DNA of 64,000 bases from Emticicia aquatilis (GCF_014644295.1 NZ_BMKK01000004.1:496001-560000), one strand, 5' to 3'. Counted from the stretch's first letter, positions 26,768 through 35,189 are shown. Notes: generated from the sequence alone by a model not told the origin. Translations and numbers: made by a program.

Positions 26768-28483
26768 TCACAAATTCATCTTTTTCAACTCCTCAACGGC
26801 ATAATTGGCAGCCCGAGCCGAAAGTGCCATATAGGTCAATGATGGATTTTGGCAAGGCGAAGAAGTCATAGCTGCTCCGTCAGTACAAAATACATTTTTC
26901 ACTGCATGATGTTGATTGAATTTATTAAAAACCGATGTCTTAGGGTCATTTCCCATACGTGCAGTTCCCATTTCGTGAATACTCAATCCAATCGTAGCTT
27001 TGGCATCAAAGCCTTCTATATTCTTAAAACCAGCCGATTCCATCATCGCAATGGCTTGTTCTTGAGCATCTTTTCGCATAGCAAGCTCATTGTCTCGGTG
27101 CTGAGCATCAAATTTCAGAACAGGTTGTCCCCATTTATCTTTTTTATCGTCTGTCAACGAAACTTTGTTTTCATAATAAGGTAAACATTCACCAAAAGCA
27201 TCTAAAATCATCTTCCAGTTACCAAACTGCGTATTTTTCTCCTTAAAATTCGCCCCAAAACCTTCCATTTCGGCGGCACTTCCCCAGCCTTCTCGCCAAG
27301 TATAAACTTCAAATCCATAGCCACGTTTGAAATTTTGCTTATCGCCATTCACATTTCTGAAACGTGGAATATAAAGCCCCGCAGGATGACGGCCGTAATA
27401 AACCTTGTCTAAGTCGCCGTCATAATCACCGTTAGCCCCCACATGAAAATGATGGTCCATCAAATTATGTCCGAGTTGACCACTATCATCCATGCCATTC
27501 GGAAAACGATTCGATTTTGAATTCATCAAAATAAATGTCGAACCTAAAGCTGAAGCATTCAAGAAAATCACCTTTGCATTAAATTCTAACCATTCATTAG
27601 TTTGCTCATCGATTACTCTTACACCCGAAGCTTTCCCAGTCTTTTCATCATAGATGATTGAATTCACTATCGAATGTGGGCGAATCGTCAGATTTCCAGT
27701 TTTACGTGCCGCAGGAATCGTAGCCGACTGACTACTAAAATAAGCTCCAAACGGACACCCACGCATACAAAGATTTCGGTATTGACATTTGGCACGCCCC
27801 AAAGCCAATTGCTCTTCGGTTGGAGCAGTCAAATGTGCCGCTCGTGCCGAAATCACTTTTCTATCATCAAATTTATCATTGATTGTAGCCCTAAAATGGC
27901 TTTCTATACAATTATCAGGCATCACAGGCTGAAAAATCCCATCAGGTAATTGCGGTAAACCATCACGATTGCCTGCAATTCCTGCAAAACGCTCCACATG
28001 GTCATACCAAGGTGCAATATCTTTATATCTAATCGGCCAATCAACCCCAACACCTTCTTTGGCATTTGCCTCAAAATCTATGTCTGAAAATCTAAACGAG
28101 TATCTTCCCCACATCAGCGAACGTCCACCTACATGATAGCCACGAATCCAATCAAAAGGTTTGTCTTCTATGTATGGGTTTTCCAAATCATTCACAAAAT
28201 GATGAGCCGTAGCTTCGGTTATCGTAAAACCCGTGCGGTTCTGCACTGGATATTTTTCTAACTCTTTCTCTGGCATCTTCAAATTATGATGCGGAAATTC
28301 CCACGGAGCAGTCATGGCGGTATGATAATCTTTCACGTGTTCAATCATTCGGCCACGCTCAAGCATCAAAACTTTGAGTCCTTTCTCTGATAATTCTTTT
28401 GCCGACCATCCTCCCGAAATTCCCGAACCTACCACAATGGCATCATAGGTCATTTGTTCTTTTGCTTTTCCTTGAATATTCAT
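26768..28483 (-). CDS. GMC-family oxidoreductase
   Basis: 571 residues; flavoprotein of the glucose-methanol-choline group. The FAD-binding Rossmann motif is at the start (YDAIVVGSGISGGWSAKEL, about 13-31), followed by ERGR. The mid-region has GGRSLMWGRYSFRFSD and the cysteine segment CQYRNLCMRGCPFGAYFSS. The C-terminal catalytic block is IHEMGTARMG...CTDGAAMTSSPCQNPS. This subgroup resembles the membrane-linked gluconate/2-keto-gluconate-dehydrogenase-like GMC enzymes common in Bacteroidota. No small gluconate-dehydrogenase subunit gene is adjacent. Another ATG at 28453 would start directly before the Rossmann motif. The substrate is unknown, probably a sugar or polyol. Confidence 0.88.
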   Translation of the reverse strand: MNIQGKAKEQMTYDAIVVGSGISGGWSAKELSEKGLKVLMLERGRMIEHVKDYHTAMTAPWEFPHHNLKMPEKELEKYPVQNRTGFTITEATAHHFVNDLENPYIEDKPFDWIRGYHVGGRSLMWGRYSFRFSDIDFEANAKEGVGVDWPIRYKDIAPWYDHVERFAGIAGNRDGLPQLPDGIFQPVMPDNCIESHFRATINDKFDDRKVISARAAHLTAPTEEQLALGRAKCQYRNLCMRGCPFGAYFSSQSATIPAARKTGNLTIRPHSIVNSIIYDEKTGKASGVRVIDEQTNEWLEFNAKVIFLNASALGSTFILMNSKSNRFPNGMDDSGQLGHNLMDHHFHVGANGDYDGDLDKVYYGRHPAGLYIPRFRNVNGDKQNFKRGYGFEVYTWREGWGSAAEMEGFGANFKEKNTQFGNWKMILDAFGECLPYYENKVSLTDDKKDKWGQPVLKFDAQHRDNELAMRKDAQEQAIAMMESAGFKNIEGFDAKATIGLSIHEMGTARMGNDPKTSVFNKFNQHHAVKNVFCTDGAAMTSSPCQNPSLTYMALSARAANYAVEELKKMNL

Positions 28484-28782
28484 TTTCAGTCGTTAGTTTG
28501 TTGCACTGCTCCGATAATATTATCCGTGAATATACGAATATATCATTTCGACTCAAAAACTTTTTCAGGGCTTCGTATTAAACTTAAAAATCAAGTAAAA
28601 ACCCCTATTGATTGTAGTAGTTTAACTCTATGTAGCTTCACCAGAAGCCCCTAATTTTGTAATCACTTAACAGCCATGAAATAAGTAAGTACCAAAAGTC
28701 GGCTCTTCGGAGTCGGCTTTTACTTCCTCAAATCAAAAAACATAGAAAACTAATATCAAAACACAAAATTTACGAAAAAGCA
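28484..28782. other. Gap between the GMC and TPMT-like genes; possible short transcript
   Basis: A 299-base gap with no gene longer than two codons. It contains a TAATTTTG -7-like element (28652-28659) and, about 35 bases on, a hairpin with a UUCG loop (28694-28721). Together they could make a transcript of about 60 bases, or a leader for the methyltransferase gene. The first part, 28500-28640, shows nothing I recognise. Confidence 0.4.
28694..28721 (+). terminator. UUCG-loop hairpin before the TPMT-like gene
   Basis: A 12-bp stem with two G-U pairs is closed by C(UUCG)G. It begins with AAAAG and ends with CTTTT, and the T-run is short. As no gene precedes it on this strand, it ends a small RNA or attenuates the downstream gene. 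Confidence 0.6.
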
Positions 28783-29475
28783 ATGGAAGCATCATTTTGG
28801 ATTAAGTCATGGGAACTCGGCGGATTTTACACCTCTTTTCACCGAAAAGACATTCACCCTTATGTGTTAGAGTACATGACGCCCGAAGAAATTGAAAACA
28901 AGAATATACTCGTACCCCTCTGCGGAAAGACTGTAGATATGCTTTATCTGGCACAATATGCCAATAAAGTTATTGGCGTCGAATTAGTCGAAGAAGCTAT
29001 CTTACAGTTTTTCAGCGAAAATAACCTTTCTTTTCAAAAACTCGACGATGAAACCTTCATTTCAGGCAATATTATCTTGCTCAAGAAAGATTTCATGTCG
29101 CTCAGCAATCAAGAAATTGGCAAAATTGATTGGATTTATGACCGTGCCTCTTTGGTTGCTTTACCACTCGAAATGAGAAAAGATTACCTCAAAGCAATCG
29201 ACCGCCTATCAGATATTGGCACCAAACAATTAATCATTACGCTCGAATATTTCCCACTGATAAATTCAGCACCGTTCAATATTCCTGCCGAAGAAGTGAA
29301 TGATTATTACGGAGAAGGTCATATTGTTCACCACGTTGAAAGTCCGAACTTGCCTAATCACGGTATGGTTCGTAAATGGAATTTAGAATATCTCATTGAG
29401 CATGGTTTCGTCACGACCAAGTATGCGAATGGTTTGATATTGAAAGATAAAAAGTTAGAAAATTCATTAGTTTAG
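28783..29475 (+). CDS. Thiopurine methyltransferase (TPMT)-family methyltransferase
   Basis: 230 residues. The SAM-binding signature of the TPMT family is clear: NILVPLCGKTVDMLYLA (about 44-60), VIGVELVEEAI, and DWIYDRASLVALP. The N-terminus W-x-x-G-FYTSFHRKDIHP is also typical. Bacterial TPMT-family enzymes methylate thiol, selenium or tellurium compounds, and the true substrate is usually unknown. It is a single-gene unit between two hairpins. A role in metalloid methylation is possible given the nearby arsenic genes, but that is speculation. Confidence 0.85.
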   Translation: MEASFWIKSWELGGFYTSFHRKDIHPYVLEYMTPEEIENKNILVPLCGKTVDMLYLAQYANKVIGVELVEEAILQFFSENNLSFQKLDDETFISGNIILLKKDFMSLSNQEIGKIDWIYDRASLVALPLEMRKDYLKAIDRLSDIGTKQLIITLEYFPLINSAPFNIPAEEVNDYYGEGHIVHHVESPNLPNHGMVRKWNLEYLIEHGFVTTKYANGLILKDKKLENSLV

Positions 29476-29493
29476 GTTTAGTTAAAAAAACGC

Positions 29494-29530
29494 ATAGCAC
29501 ACCTCTATTTTAGGGAGTGTGCTATTTTTG
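29494..29530 (+). terminator. Terminator after the TPMT-like gene
   Basis: The stem ATAGCACAC / GTGTGCTAT (outer arms 29494-29502 and 29517-29525) has an A/T loop and is followed by TTTTG. Confidence 0.75.
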
Positions 29531-29572
29531 TTTCTGCAAATTATAGCCGTACTTTGTCAAAAAAATGAGTGT

Positions 29573-30517
29573 ATGTTCGGAAAAGAAAAGCAAAAAGAGC
29601 AAAAACCAAAAGATTCGACCGAAAAATCTGGGCTTCACCCTCGAAACCCACATCGTTTTCGTTATGATTTTAAGGCACTAATTGCCTCTTGCCCAGATTT
29701 AGAAAAATTTGTTAGCCTCAATAAATTTGGCGATGAAAGTATTGATTTTGCCAATCCTGATGCCGTAAAAATGCTCAATCGTGCCATTTTAAAGCATTTT
29801 TATCAAATTTCGCTTTGGGATATTCCACGAAACTACCTTTGTCCACCCATTCCTGGGCGTGCTGATTATATTCATTATATAGCAGATTTACTGGCCGATG
29901 AAAACCAAAAACAAATTCCAACCGGTAAGAAAATCAAGATTTTAGATATTGGAGTAGGTGCCAATTGCGTTTACCCAATCATTGGCTCGCAAGCCTACGG
30001 TTGGGATTTTGTCGGCACTGATATTGACCCGATTGCCATCAAATCTGCCCAAAATATTATCAAAAGTAATAGTGTTCTAAGCGATAAAATTGAGTGTAGA
30101 TTGCAGGCATCGAGTAAACAAATTTTTACTGATGTCATAAAACCCAACGAGTTTTTTGATGTTTCAATCTGTAATCCGCCATTCCATGCATCAGCTGAAG
30201 AAGCCGCAACGGGAAGCCAGCGAAAGAATAAAAACTTAGGATTGAAAGACAAAAACAAACTCAATTTTGGTGGTCAGAATGCCGAGCTTTGGTGTGAAGG
30301 TGGCGAAGAAGCATTTGTCAGAAATATGATTTTTGAAAGTAAAGAAATAGGCCAACAAATTAGGTGGTTTACGAGCCTTATCGCAAAAAAAGAACATTTA
30401 CCGAGTATTTACTATTACCTTAAAAAAGTTAATGCCGTTGAAGTAAAAACCATCAACATGGCACAAGGGCAAAAAATTAGCAGAATTGTGGCTTGGACAT
30501 TTAAAACTGAACGCTAA
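29573..30517 (+). CDS. rlmF: 23S rRNA adenine-1618 N6-methyltransferase
   Basis: 314 residues from the ATG at 29573. An in-frame start at 29519 lies inside the upstream terminator hairpin and adds a hydrophobic stretch, so it is rejected. Family features are KSGLHPRNPHRFRYDF near the start, ILDIGVGANCVYPIIG (SAM motif I), TDIDPIAIKSA, and the N6-adenine catalytic motif NPPFHAS. It methylates A1618 of 23S rRNA. A lysine-rich N-terminal tail is present. It is followed by a short terminator and the ars genes. Confidence 0.93.
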   Translation: MFGKEKQKEQKPKDSTEKSGLHPRNPHRFRYDFKALIASCPDLEKFVSLNKFGDESIDFANPDAVKMLNRAILKHFYQISLWDIPRNYLCPPIPGRADYIHYIADLLADENQKQIPTGKKIKILDIGVGANCVYPIIGSQAYGWDFVGTDIDPIAIKSAQNIIKSNSVLSDKIECRLQASSKQIFTDVIKPNEFFDVSICNPPFHASAEEAATGSQRKNKNLGLKDKNKLNFGGQNAELWCEGGEEAFVRNMIFESKEIGQQIRWFTSLIAKKEHLPSIYYYLKKVNAVEVKTINMAQGQKISRIVAWTFKTER

Positions 30518-30541
30518 AGGGTATCTTCGCTTTGAAAACAG

Positions 30542-30567
30542 GAGAAACTTACGATTTCTCTTTTTTT
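30542..30567 (+). terminator. Terminator after rlmF
   Basis: The six-base stem GAGAAA / TTTCTC (30542-30547 and 30555-30560) is followed by seven T. Confidence 0.65.
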
Positions 30568-30577
30568 AATAAACTAC

Positions 30578-30597
30578 ATATCGTAATATTGCAATAT
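30578..30597. promoter_or_regulatory. Imperfect dyad before arsR, candidate ArsR operator
   Basis: ATATCGTAATATTGCAATAT is palindromic at most positions and lies 17 bases upstream of the arsR start. ArsR-family repressors commonly bind such AT-rich dyads near their own promoter. Binding is inference. Confidence 0.45.
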
Positions 30598-30613
30598 AAA
30601 AATATACTTTCAA

Positions 30614-30934
30614 ATGGGGCTTACAAAAACCGACCTTTTCACCGAAAATCAAAATGAGGTAGCAATGCTTGCAAAGGCTATCGCTCACCCAGCTCGTGTA
30701 GCAATAATTGAATATTTATTGAAAGTAAATGCTTGTATCTGCAATGATATTGTCAATGAACTTCCATTGGCACAACCAACCATATCGCAGCATTTGAAAG
30801 AATTAAAAAACGCAGGAATTATCAAAGGCAATATCGAAGGAAATGCCATTTGCTACTGCATCAATGAGCCAGTTTTTAGTAAAATCAAAGGCCTATTCGG
30901 TCCAATGCAGCCTATCCAAAATACTTGTTGTTAA
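30614..30934 (+). CDS. arsR: ArsR-family metalloid-responsive repressor
   Basis: 106 residues with the ArsR winged helix: AKAIAHPARVAIIEYLL (about 18-34), then LAQPTISQHLKELKNAGIIKG as recognition helix and hinge. The Cys pair in NACICNDIV (about 38-46) is placed near the DNA-binding helices as in some arsenite sensors, and a CC pair ends the protein. It starts a three-gene arsenic-type operon (arsR, DUF6428, arsC). A dyad 17 bases upstream is a candidate operator. Metal specificity is inferred from arsC. Confidence 0.88.
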   Translation: MGLTKTDLFTENQNEVAMLAKAIAHPARVAIIEYLLKVNACICNDIVNELPLAQPTISQHLKELKNAGIIKGNIEGNAICYCINEPVFSKIKGLFGPMQPIQNTCC

Positions 30935-30956
30935 TCAAACTTAAATCTCAAATACA

Positions 30957-31427
30957 ATGAAACTTTCAGAAGTAAAATCACTTCTCCCAACACTTGACAG
31001 TGTAAATTTTGAACTCGAAAATGGCACTCAAGTTCCCGAACACTTCCATGTAACCGAAGTTGGAGTCATCACAAAGCATTTTATTGATTGTGGCGGAACC
31101 GTTCGCAATGAAAAAGTAGCAAACTTCCAACTATGGAATGCTACCGATACCGAACACCGCTTAAAACCAAAGAAATTACTTGATATTATTGCACTTTCAG
31201 AGAAAGTTTTGGGTATAGAAGACCTCGAAATCGAAGTAGAATACCAAGCCGAAACCATAGGAAAATACGAACTGGGCTTTAATGGTAAAGACTTCATGCT
31301 TTTGAGCAAACAAACCGCTTGTTTGGCACAAGACTCGTGCGGTATTCCTGCCGAAAAATTAAAAGTAAACCTTTCGCAAGTAGCGGCAGCGAGTGCTTGC
31401 TGCACACCAGGTGGTGGATGTTGCTAA
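30957..31427 (+). CDS. DUF6428 family protein with cysteine-rich C-terminus
   Basis: 156 residues. I recognise it as the DUF6428 group often found in Bacteroidota arsenic operons; its biochemical role is not established. It starts MKLSEVKSLLPTL, contains HFHVTEVGVITKHFIDCGG, and ends in the tail SACCTPGGGCC, which offers four thiols for soft-metal binding. It sits between arsR and arsC with a 22-base gap after arsR, so a role as an arsenic-binding or delivery protein is plausible. That function is inference. Confidence 0.75.
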   Translation: MKLSEVKSLLPTLDSVNFELENGTQVPEHFHVTEVGVITKHFIDCGGTVRNEKVANFQLWNATDTEHRLKPKKLLDIIALSEKVLGIEDLEIEVEYQAETIGKYELGFNGKDFMLLSKQTACLAQDSCGIPAEKLKVNLSQVAAASACCTPGGGCC

Positions 31428-31467
31428 AATTATTAATCAACTAATAATCAATTCTTTAAAAATAACA

Positions 31468-31887
31468 ATGACAAATATTTTAGTCTTGTGTACGGGTAAT
31501 AGTTGTCGGAGCCAGATTGCACATGCGTATCTCGAACATTTCACAGATGCACAAAAAGTAAAAGTGTATAGTGCGGGTATTACAACTCACGGAGTTAATC
31601 CAAGAGCCATTGAAACCATGAGAAAAGATGGAATTGATATTTCAAAACACACCTCAAATAATGTAGTCGAATATGAAAATATTGATTTTGAATATGTATT
31701 AACTGTCTGCGATAACGCCAACGAACATTGTCCTATTTGGGTAGGTAGAGCCAATAAGTTTCACCATAATTTTCCAGACCCACCCAAATTTGTGGGAACA
31801 GAAGATGAAATCGTAGCCGAATTTGCACGAGTTAGAGATATGATTAAAGAATATGTCCGAGATTTCGTAACTACACATCAGCTTTAA
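31468..31887 (+). CDS. arsC: Arsenate reductase, thioredoxin-coupled LMW-phosphatase type
   Basis: 139 residues from the ATG at 31468; the longer open frame from 31393 overlaps the DUF6428 gene and lacks conservation. The phosphatase loop LCTGNSCRS holds Cys8, Cys13 and Arg14, and the resolving cysteines are Cys81 and Cys88 (VCDNANEHCP). This is the three-cysteine relay known from the Staphylococcus pI258 enzyme. It reduces arsenate to arsenite. No arsenite pump (ArsB or Acr3) or ArsM follows before rplS, which is odd because the product must be exported or modified. Confidence 0.92.
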   Translation: MTNILVLCTGNSCRSQIAHAYLEHFTDAQKVKVYSAGITTHGVNPRAIETMRKDGIDISKHTSNNVVEYENIDFEYVLTVCDNANEHCPIWVGRANKFHHNFPDPPKFVGTEDEIVAEFARVRDMIKEYVRDFVTTHQL

Positions 31888-31986
31888 AAAATATTTTTAT
31901 AAATTTTTCAAGAAAACTTTACAAGTAATTATTTTTTTTATACTTTAGTCACAGCAAATACAACAAACGAAATTTTTATTCGTTGA

Positions 31987-32018
31987 TTGGGATTTACGAT
32001 TAAGATTTATTAACTTTG
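31987..32018 (+). promoter_or_regulatory. Promoter of rplS
   Basis: TTG (31987-31989), a 21-base spacer, then TAACTTTG (32011-32018), a good Bacteroidota match. Transcription would begin near 32025, giving a leader of about 80 bases. Confidence 0.65.
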
Positions 32019-32037
32019 CAGTCCGATTAGGAGAATG

Positions 32038-32075
32038 CTGGGCTTTGTACGGTTCAGCCGCTTCACTAACCGTAT
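32038..32075 (+). promoter_or_regulatory. Structured leader of rplS, candidate L19 autoregulatory RNA
   Basis: The stem TACGGTT / AACCGTA (32048-32054 and 32068-32074) has a 13-base loop. The loop bases AGCC (32056-32059) can pair with GGCT at 32041-32044, which would make a pseudoknot. Leaders for L19 have been described in Bacteroidota relatives. Whether this is a member needs a covariance search. Confidence 0.45.
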
Positions 32076-32107
32076 AAACATTTGATAATCAAGTAAATAA
32101 CAAAACA

Positions 32108-32464
32108 ATGGATTTGATTAAGTTAGTCGAAGCAGAATTTGCTGGCAAGAGACAAACACAACCTGAATTTAAGGCTGGTGATACAATTAGCGTTCACGTT
32201 AAAATTGTTGAAGGAAATAAAGAGCGTATTCAGGTTTATACTGGTACTGTAATTCAACGTCGTAACGTTGGTACAAACGGAGAATCTTTTACTGTACGTA
32301 AAATCTCTAATGGTGTAGGTGTAGAGCGTATTTTCCCTGTTCTTTCACCAAGCGTTGATAAAATCGAAGTAGTGCGTTACGGTAAAGTACGTCGTGCAAG
32401 ATTGTTCTACTTACGTGGAAAACAAGGTAAAGCTGCACGTATCAAAGAATTAAAGAAAAACTAA
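32108..32464 (+). CDS. rplS: 50S ribosomal protein L19
   Basis: 118 residues. Typical L19 sequence: [20 protein letters not shown] (about 20-39), VQVYTG-like [34 protein letters not shown], and the end [13 protein letters not shown]. It binds 23S rRNA at the 30S-50S interface. It has its own promoter and a structured leader, and a terminator follows, so it is monocistronic here rather than in the trmD operon. Confidence 0.98.
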   Translation: MDLIKLVEAEFAGKRQTQPEFKAGDTISVHVKIVEGNKERIQVYTGTVIQRRNVGTNGESFTVRKISNGVGVERIFPVLSPSVDKIEVVRYGKVRRARLFYLRGKQGKAARIKELKKN

Positions 32465-32562
32465 GAAAACATTTTGAAAAAAAAGTTATACAAAAATCTA
32501 ACTTTTTCACTTCAAAATTGTCTAAAGATAAAAGTAATAGCTTTTTCATAATTTTGTGTAGG

Positions 32563-32593
32563 AAAAGGCCGCCCCATTGGAGCGGCTTTTTTT
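32563..32593 (+). terminator. Terminator after rplS
   Basis: The GC stem GGCCGC-CC / GG-GCGGC(T) with an ATT loop (about 32563-32591) has one mismatch and a T-run of seven at the end. Confidence 0.85.
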
Positions 32594-32663
32594 ATATCCG
32601 TTAGGCAAACTTGTAAACTAAATTGTATCGAATATTTGTTATTCAATAACAGTAGCGATTTCT

Positions 32664-32710
32664 AAGGAAGACTTCGCTTTGAGTGAATGTCGCCCAGCGA
32701 AGTCTTCCTT
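32664..32710 (+). repeat. 15-bp perfect inverted repeat in the dapF leader
   Basis: The arms AAGGAAGACTTCGCT (32664-32678) and its exact complement (32696-32710) are separated by 17 bases, ending 14 bases before the dapF start. There is no clean T-run. It could be a leader hairpin or an mRNA stability element. Confidence 0.7.
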
Positions 32711-32724
32711 TAATTTAAGATAAT

Positions 32725-33489
32725 ATGAACAACATAAAATTCTATAAATATCAAGGTACAGGCAACGACTTCGTGATGATTGATAATCGTGAAGGCAATT
32801 TCCCAGCAAGCCAAGAATACATTGAACATCTTTGCCACCGCCGTTTCGGAATTGGTGCTGATGGCTTAATTTTATTGCAAAATGATGCCAACTATGATTT
32901 CCGAATGGTTTATTATAATGCCGATGGCCGTGAGGGAAGTATGTGTGGCAATGGAGGCCGATGTACCGTTCGTTTTGCCGAAGATTTAGGTATCTTCAAA
33001 GAAAACACTAAATTCATAGCCGTTGACGGTGAGCATACTGCTCAAGCTGATAGCAAAGTAATTTCGTTAAAAATGGGCGAAGTTCACAGCCTTGAACGTC
33101 ATGCCGACTATGATTTTATGAATACTGGCTCGCCACATTACGTAGCTTATGTCAATGATATTGAGAAATTTGATGTTTATGCCGAAGGGAAAAAAATCAG
33201 ATATTCTGATGAATGGATGGCACGAGGTGGCACAAACGTAAATTTTGTAGAAATCTTAAATGATGATACCATTTACGTACGTACTTATGAGCGTGGAGTA
33301 GAAGACGAAACGTATTCATGTGGAACTGGTGTCACGGCTTCTGCCCTATCGGCGTACTTGCTTCAGGGTATGAAAAGTCCAATAAAAGTTATTACCAAAG
33401 GTGGAAATCTCCAAGTTTCATTCAACGAAGACTTCTCCGATATTCACCTTATTGGCCCTGCTATTAAGGTTTTTGATGGTATTCTTTGA
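32725..33489 (+). CDS. dapF: Diaminopimelate epimerase
   Basis: 254 residues. The cofactor-free epimerase interconverts LL- and meso-diaminopimelate for lysine and peptidoglycan synthesis. Both catalytic cysteines are visible: Cys74 in GSMCGNGGRC and Cys199 in YSCGTGVTASA. The start YQGTGNDFVMID is typical. It is a single-gene unit between a leader hairpin and a long terminator. Confidence 0.97.
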   Translation: MNNIKFYKYQGTGNDFVMIDNREGNFPASQEYIEHLCHRRFGIGADGLILLQNDANYDFRMVYYNADGREGSMCGNGGRCTVRFAEDLGIFKENTKFIAVDGEHTAQADSKVISLKMGEVHSLERHADYDFMNTGSPHYVAYVNDIEKFDVYAEGKKIRYSDEWMARGGTNVNFVEILNDDTIYVRTYERGVEDETYSCGTGVTASALSAYLLQGMKSPIKVITKGGNLQVSFNEDFSDIHLIGPAIKVFDGIL

Positions 33490-33511
33490 AAGTAAACAAC
33501 ATATTATCTTT

Positions 33512-33553
33512 TAGAAAAGCCTTGATTTATAAATATAAATCAAGGCTTTTCTA
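33512..33553 (+). terminator. Terminator after dapF
   Basis: An 18-bp perfect stem (33512-33529 and 33536-33553) with a 6-base loop ends in CTTTTCTA. Confidence 0.85.
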
Positions 33554-33582
33554 TTTCTCCTAAAACATTTACTACAAAAACA

Positions 33583-33613
33583 TTGCATAATCAGTCGGGA
33601 GTGCATAATTTCG
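33583..33613 (+). promoter_or_regulatory. Probable promoter of the maltokinase-like gene
   Basis: TTG (33583-33585), a 20-base spacer, then TAATTTCG (33606-33613), one base off TAnnTTTG, 28 bases before the start codon. Confidence 0.45.
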
Positions 33614-33641
33614 ACAACCTAACTTAAAAAACGAAAATACA

Positions 33642-35189
33642 ATGACTGAATTTGTTTTAGCAATTGAATGGGAAGGCTTCGAAAAAGATAAATACGTACA
33701 CACAGTTTTAGAAGATAATATTTTACCGCCATATATTGCTCAATGCCGTTGGTTTGCGGGAAAGGCTCGCCAAATCAAGCAATTAAAAGTTAAAGATGCC
33801 GTTCACTTCGATGAATTTATTTTCATGACATTTGAATCTAAATACGAAGAAGGCGACAGCGAATTATATCTTTTACCACTATCATTTGTTGAAGAAGGTA
33901 CTCAAGAAATACCCGCAAAAGGTATTTTGAGCAAAGCCAGTATGGATGAGAAAATCGGCTATTTAGTGGATGCTATTTATGATGTAAACTTTCGAAATGC
34001 TTTATTTTCTAGCGTTTATCATAAACAAACATACAAACAGAGCAATAACGATAACCTCGTTTTCTTCAATGGAAAAGCATTTGTAGCAGAATCAGAAGTA
34101 ATTGATTCCTTTTTACCAAACATTGATTCTTCTAACTCAGCTATGGTTTTCGGAGACAAGTATTTTCTCAAACTTTACCGAAAACTATTCACCGAAACAA
34201 ATCCCGAAGCCGAAATGGTTGAGTTCATTACTCAACATTCGGAGTTTAGAAATATTCCGAGATTTGCGGGTAGTATCACTTGGAAACGTGCCGATAATGC
34301 TGAAATCACCTTTGCAGTAATGGTTGAAGTCATTAAAAGTGAAAAAGACGATTGGAGCATGACGGGCGATTATCTGAATGATTTTTTGGTGGCCTTTGTA
34401 GATGGTAATTTTCAAATTAAAGAATCAGTCTTTGGAAAAGTGGCACTATTGGCTCATCGAACCGCCGAAATGCACAAAGCTCTTTTTGCTCTTCGTGGTG
34501 CAGATACGTTCAATGCCGAGCCATTCGACCGTCAATATCGTAGATTTTTACATCAAAAAATGGAAAATCTACTCGAACGCAGATATAATCTATTGACAGA
34601 CAATTATTTACGTCTCGATGAGCAAGCTCAAACACTGGCTTGGAAATTCATGGAATCGAAAGATTTAATTCTTGATTTTGTTGACCAAGTGCTTACTCGA
34701 CCACTTTTATCATACCGTACACGTATTCATGGCGATTATCATTTGGGGCAAGTTTTGGCAACAGAAAATGACTTAGTGATTATTGATTTTGAAGGTGAAC
34801 CCGAAAGCACGATTTCGGAGCGTAAAATAAAACATTCGCCACTAAAAGATGTAGCAGGAATGATTCGCTCATACCATTATGCTGTGTCGGCTAAACTCTA
34901 TAATTCGGCAGAAACAAGCGAAATCGACGAACTTCAACTACAGAGGGCAGCTGACAGATGGTATAAACTCATCAAAGATACATATCTCGAAGAATATCTT
35001 TCGGTTTTTGGAAATCCTCATCCGTTATTCAGAGATAACAACGAAATCAACTATCTTTTGCTCTTCCACTTACTCGAAAAAGCAGTTTATGAGATTGGTT
35101 ACGAAGTAAATTATCGACCAAGTTGGGTAAAAATTCCACTCAAAGGTATCGCTGAAGTCTTAGCAGAAGTTGAAAAATTGAGAAGATAA
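33642..35189 (+). CDS. Maltokinase-like protein (Mak/Pep2, kinase fold)
   Basis: 515 residues. An N-terminal cap domain (RWFAGKARQIKQLKV at about 37-51) precedes an aminoglycoside-phosphotransferase-like kinase. The catalytic loop is RIHGDYHLGQVL, the metal-binding Asp is in IIDFEGEP, and SPLKDVAGMIRSYHYA is characteristic of maltokinases. The enzyme would phosphorylate maltose to maltose-1-phosphate for the GlgE alpha-glucan route. In many bacteria it is fused to or beside trehalose synthase; here no treS, glgE or glgB neighbours exist, so the substrate link rests on sequence alone. Confidence 0.82.
   Translation: MTEFVLAIEWEGFEKDKYVHTVLEDNILPPYIAQCRWFAGKARQIKQLKVKDAVHFDEFIFMTFESKYEEGDSELYLLPLSFVEEGTQEIPAKGILSKASMDEKIGYLVDAIYDVNFRNALFSSVYHKQTYKQSNNDNLVFFNGKAFVAESEVIDSFLPNIDSSNSAMVFGDKYFLKLYRKLFTETNPEAEMVEFITQHSEFRNIPRFAGSITWKRADNAEITFAVMVEVIKSEKDDWSMTGDYLNDFLVAFVDGNFQIKESVFGKVALLAHRTAEMHKALFALRGADTFNAEPFDRQYRRFLHQKMENLLERRYNLLTDNYLRLDEQAQTLAWKFMESKDLILDFVDQVLTRPLLSYRTRIHGDYHLGQVLATENDLVIIDFEGEPESTISERKIKHSPLKDVAGMIRSYHYAVSAKLYNSAETSEIDELQLQRAADRWYKLIKDTYLEEYLSVFGNPHPLFRDNNEINYLLLFHLLEKAVYEIGYEVNYRPSWVKIPLKGIAEVLAEVEKLRR

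Noticed and set aside
29519-29572. Longer rlmF start
   Set aside because: It lies in the terminator hairpin of the previous gene and encodes a hydrophobic stretch not seen in the family.
31393-31467. Longer arsC start overlapping the DUF6428 gene
   Set aside because: The added residues are not conserved; the phosphatase loop must be near the N-terminus.
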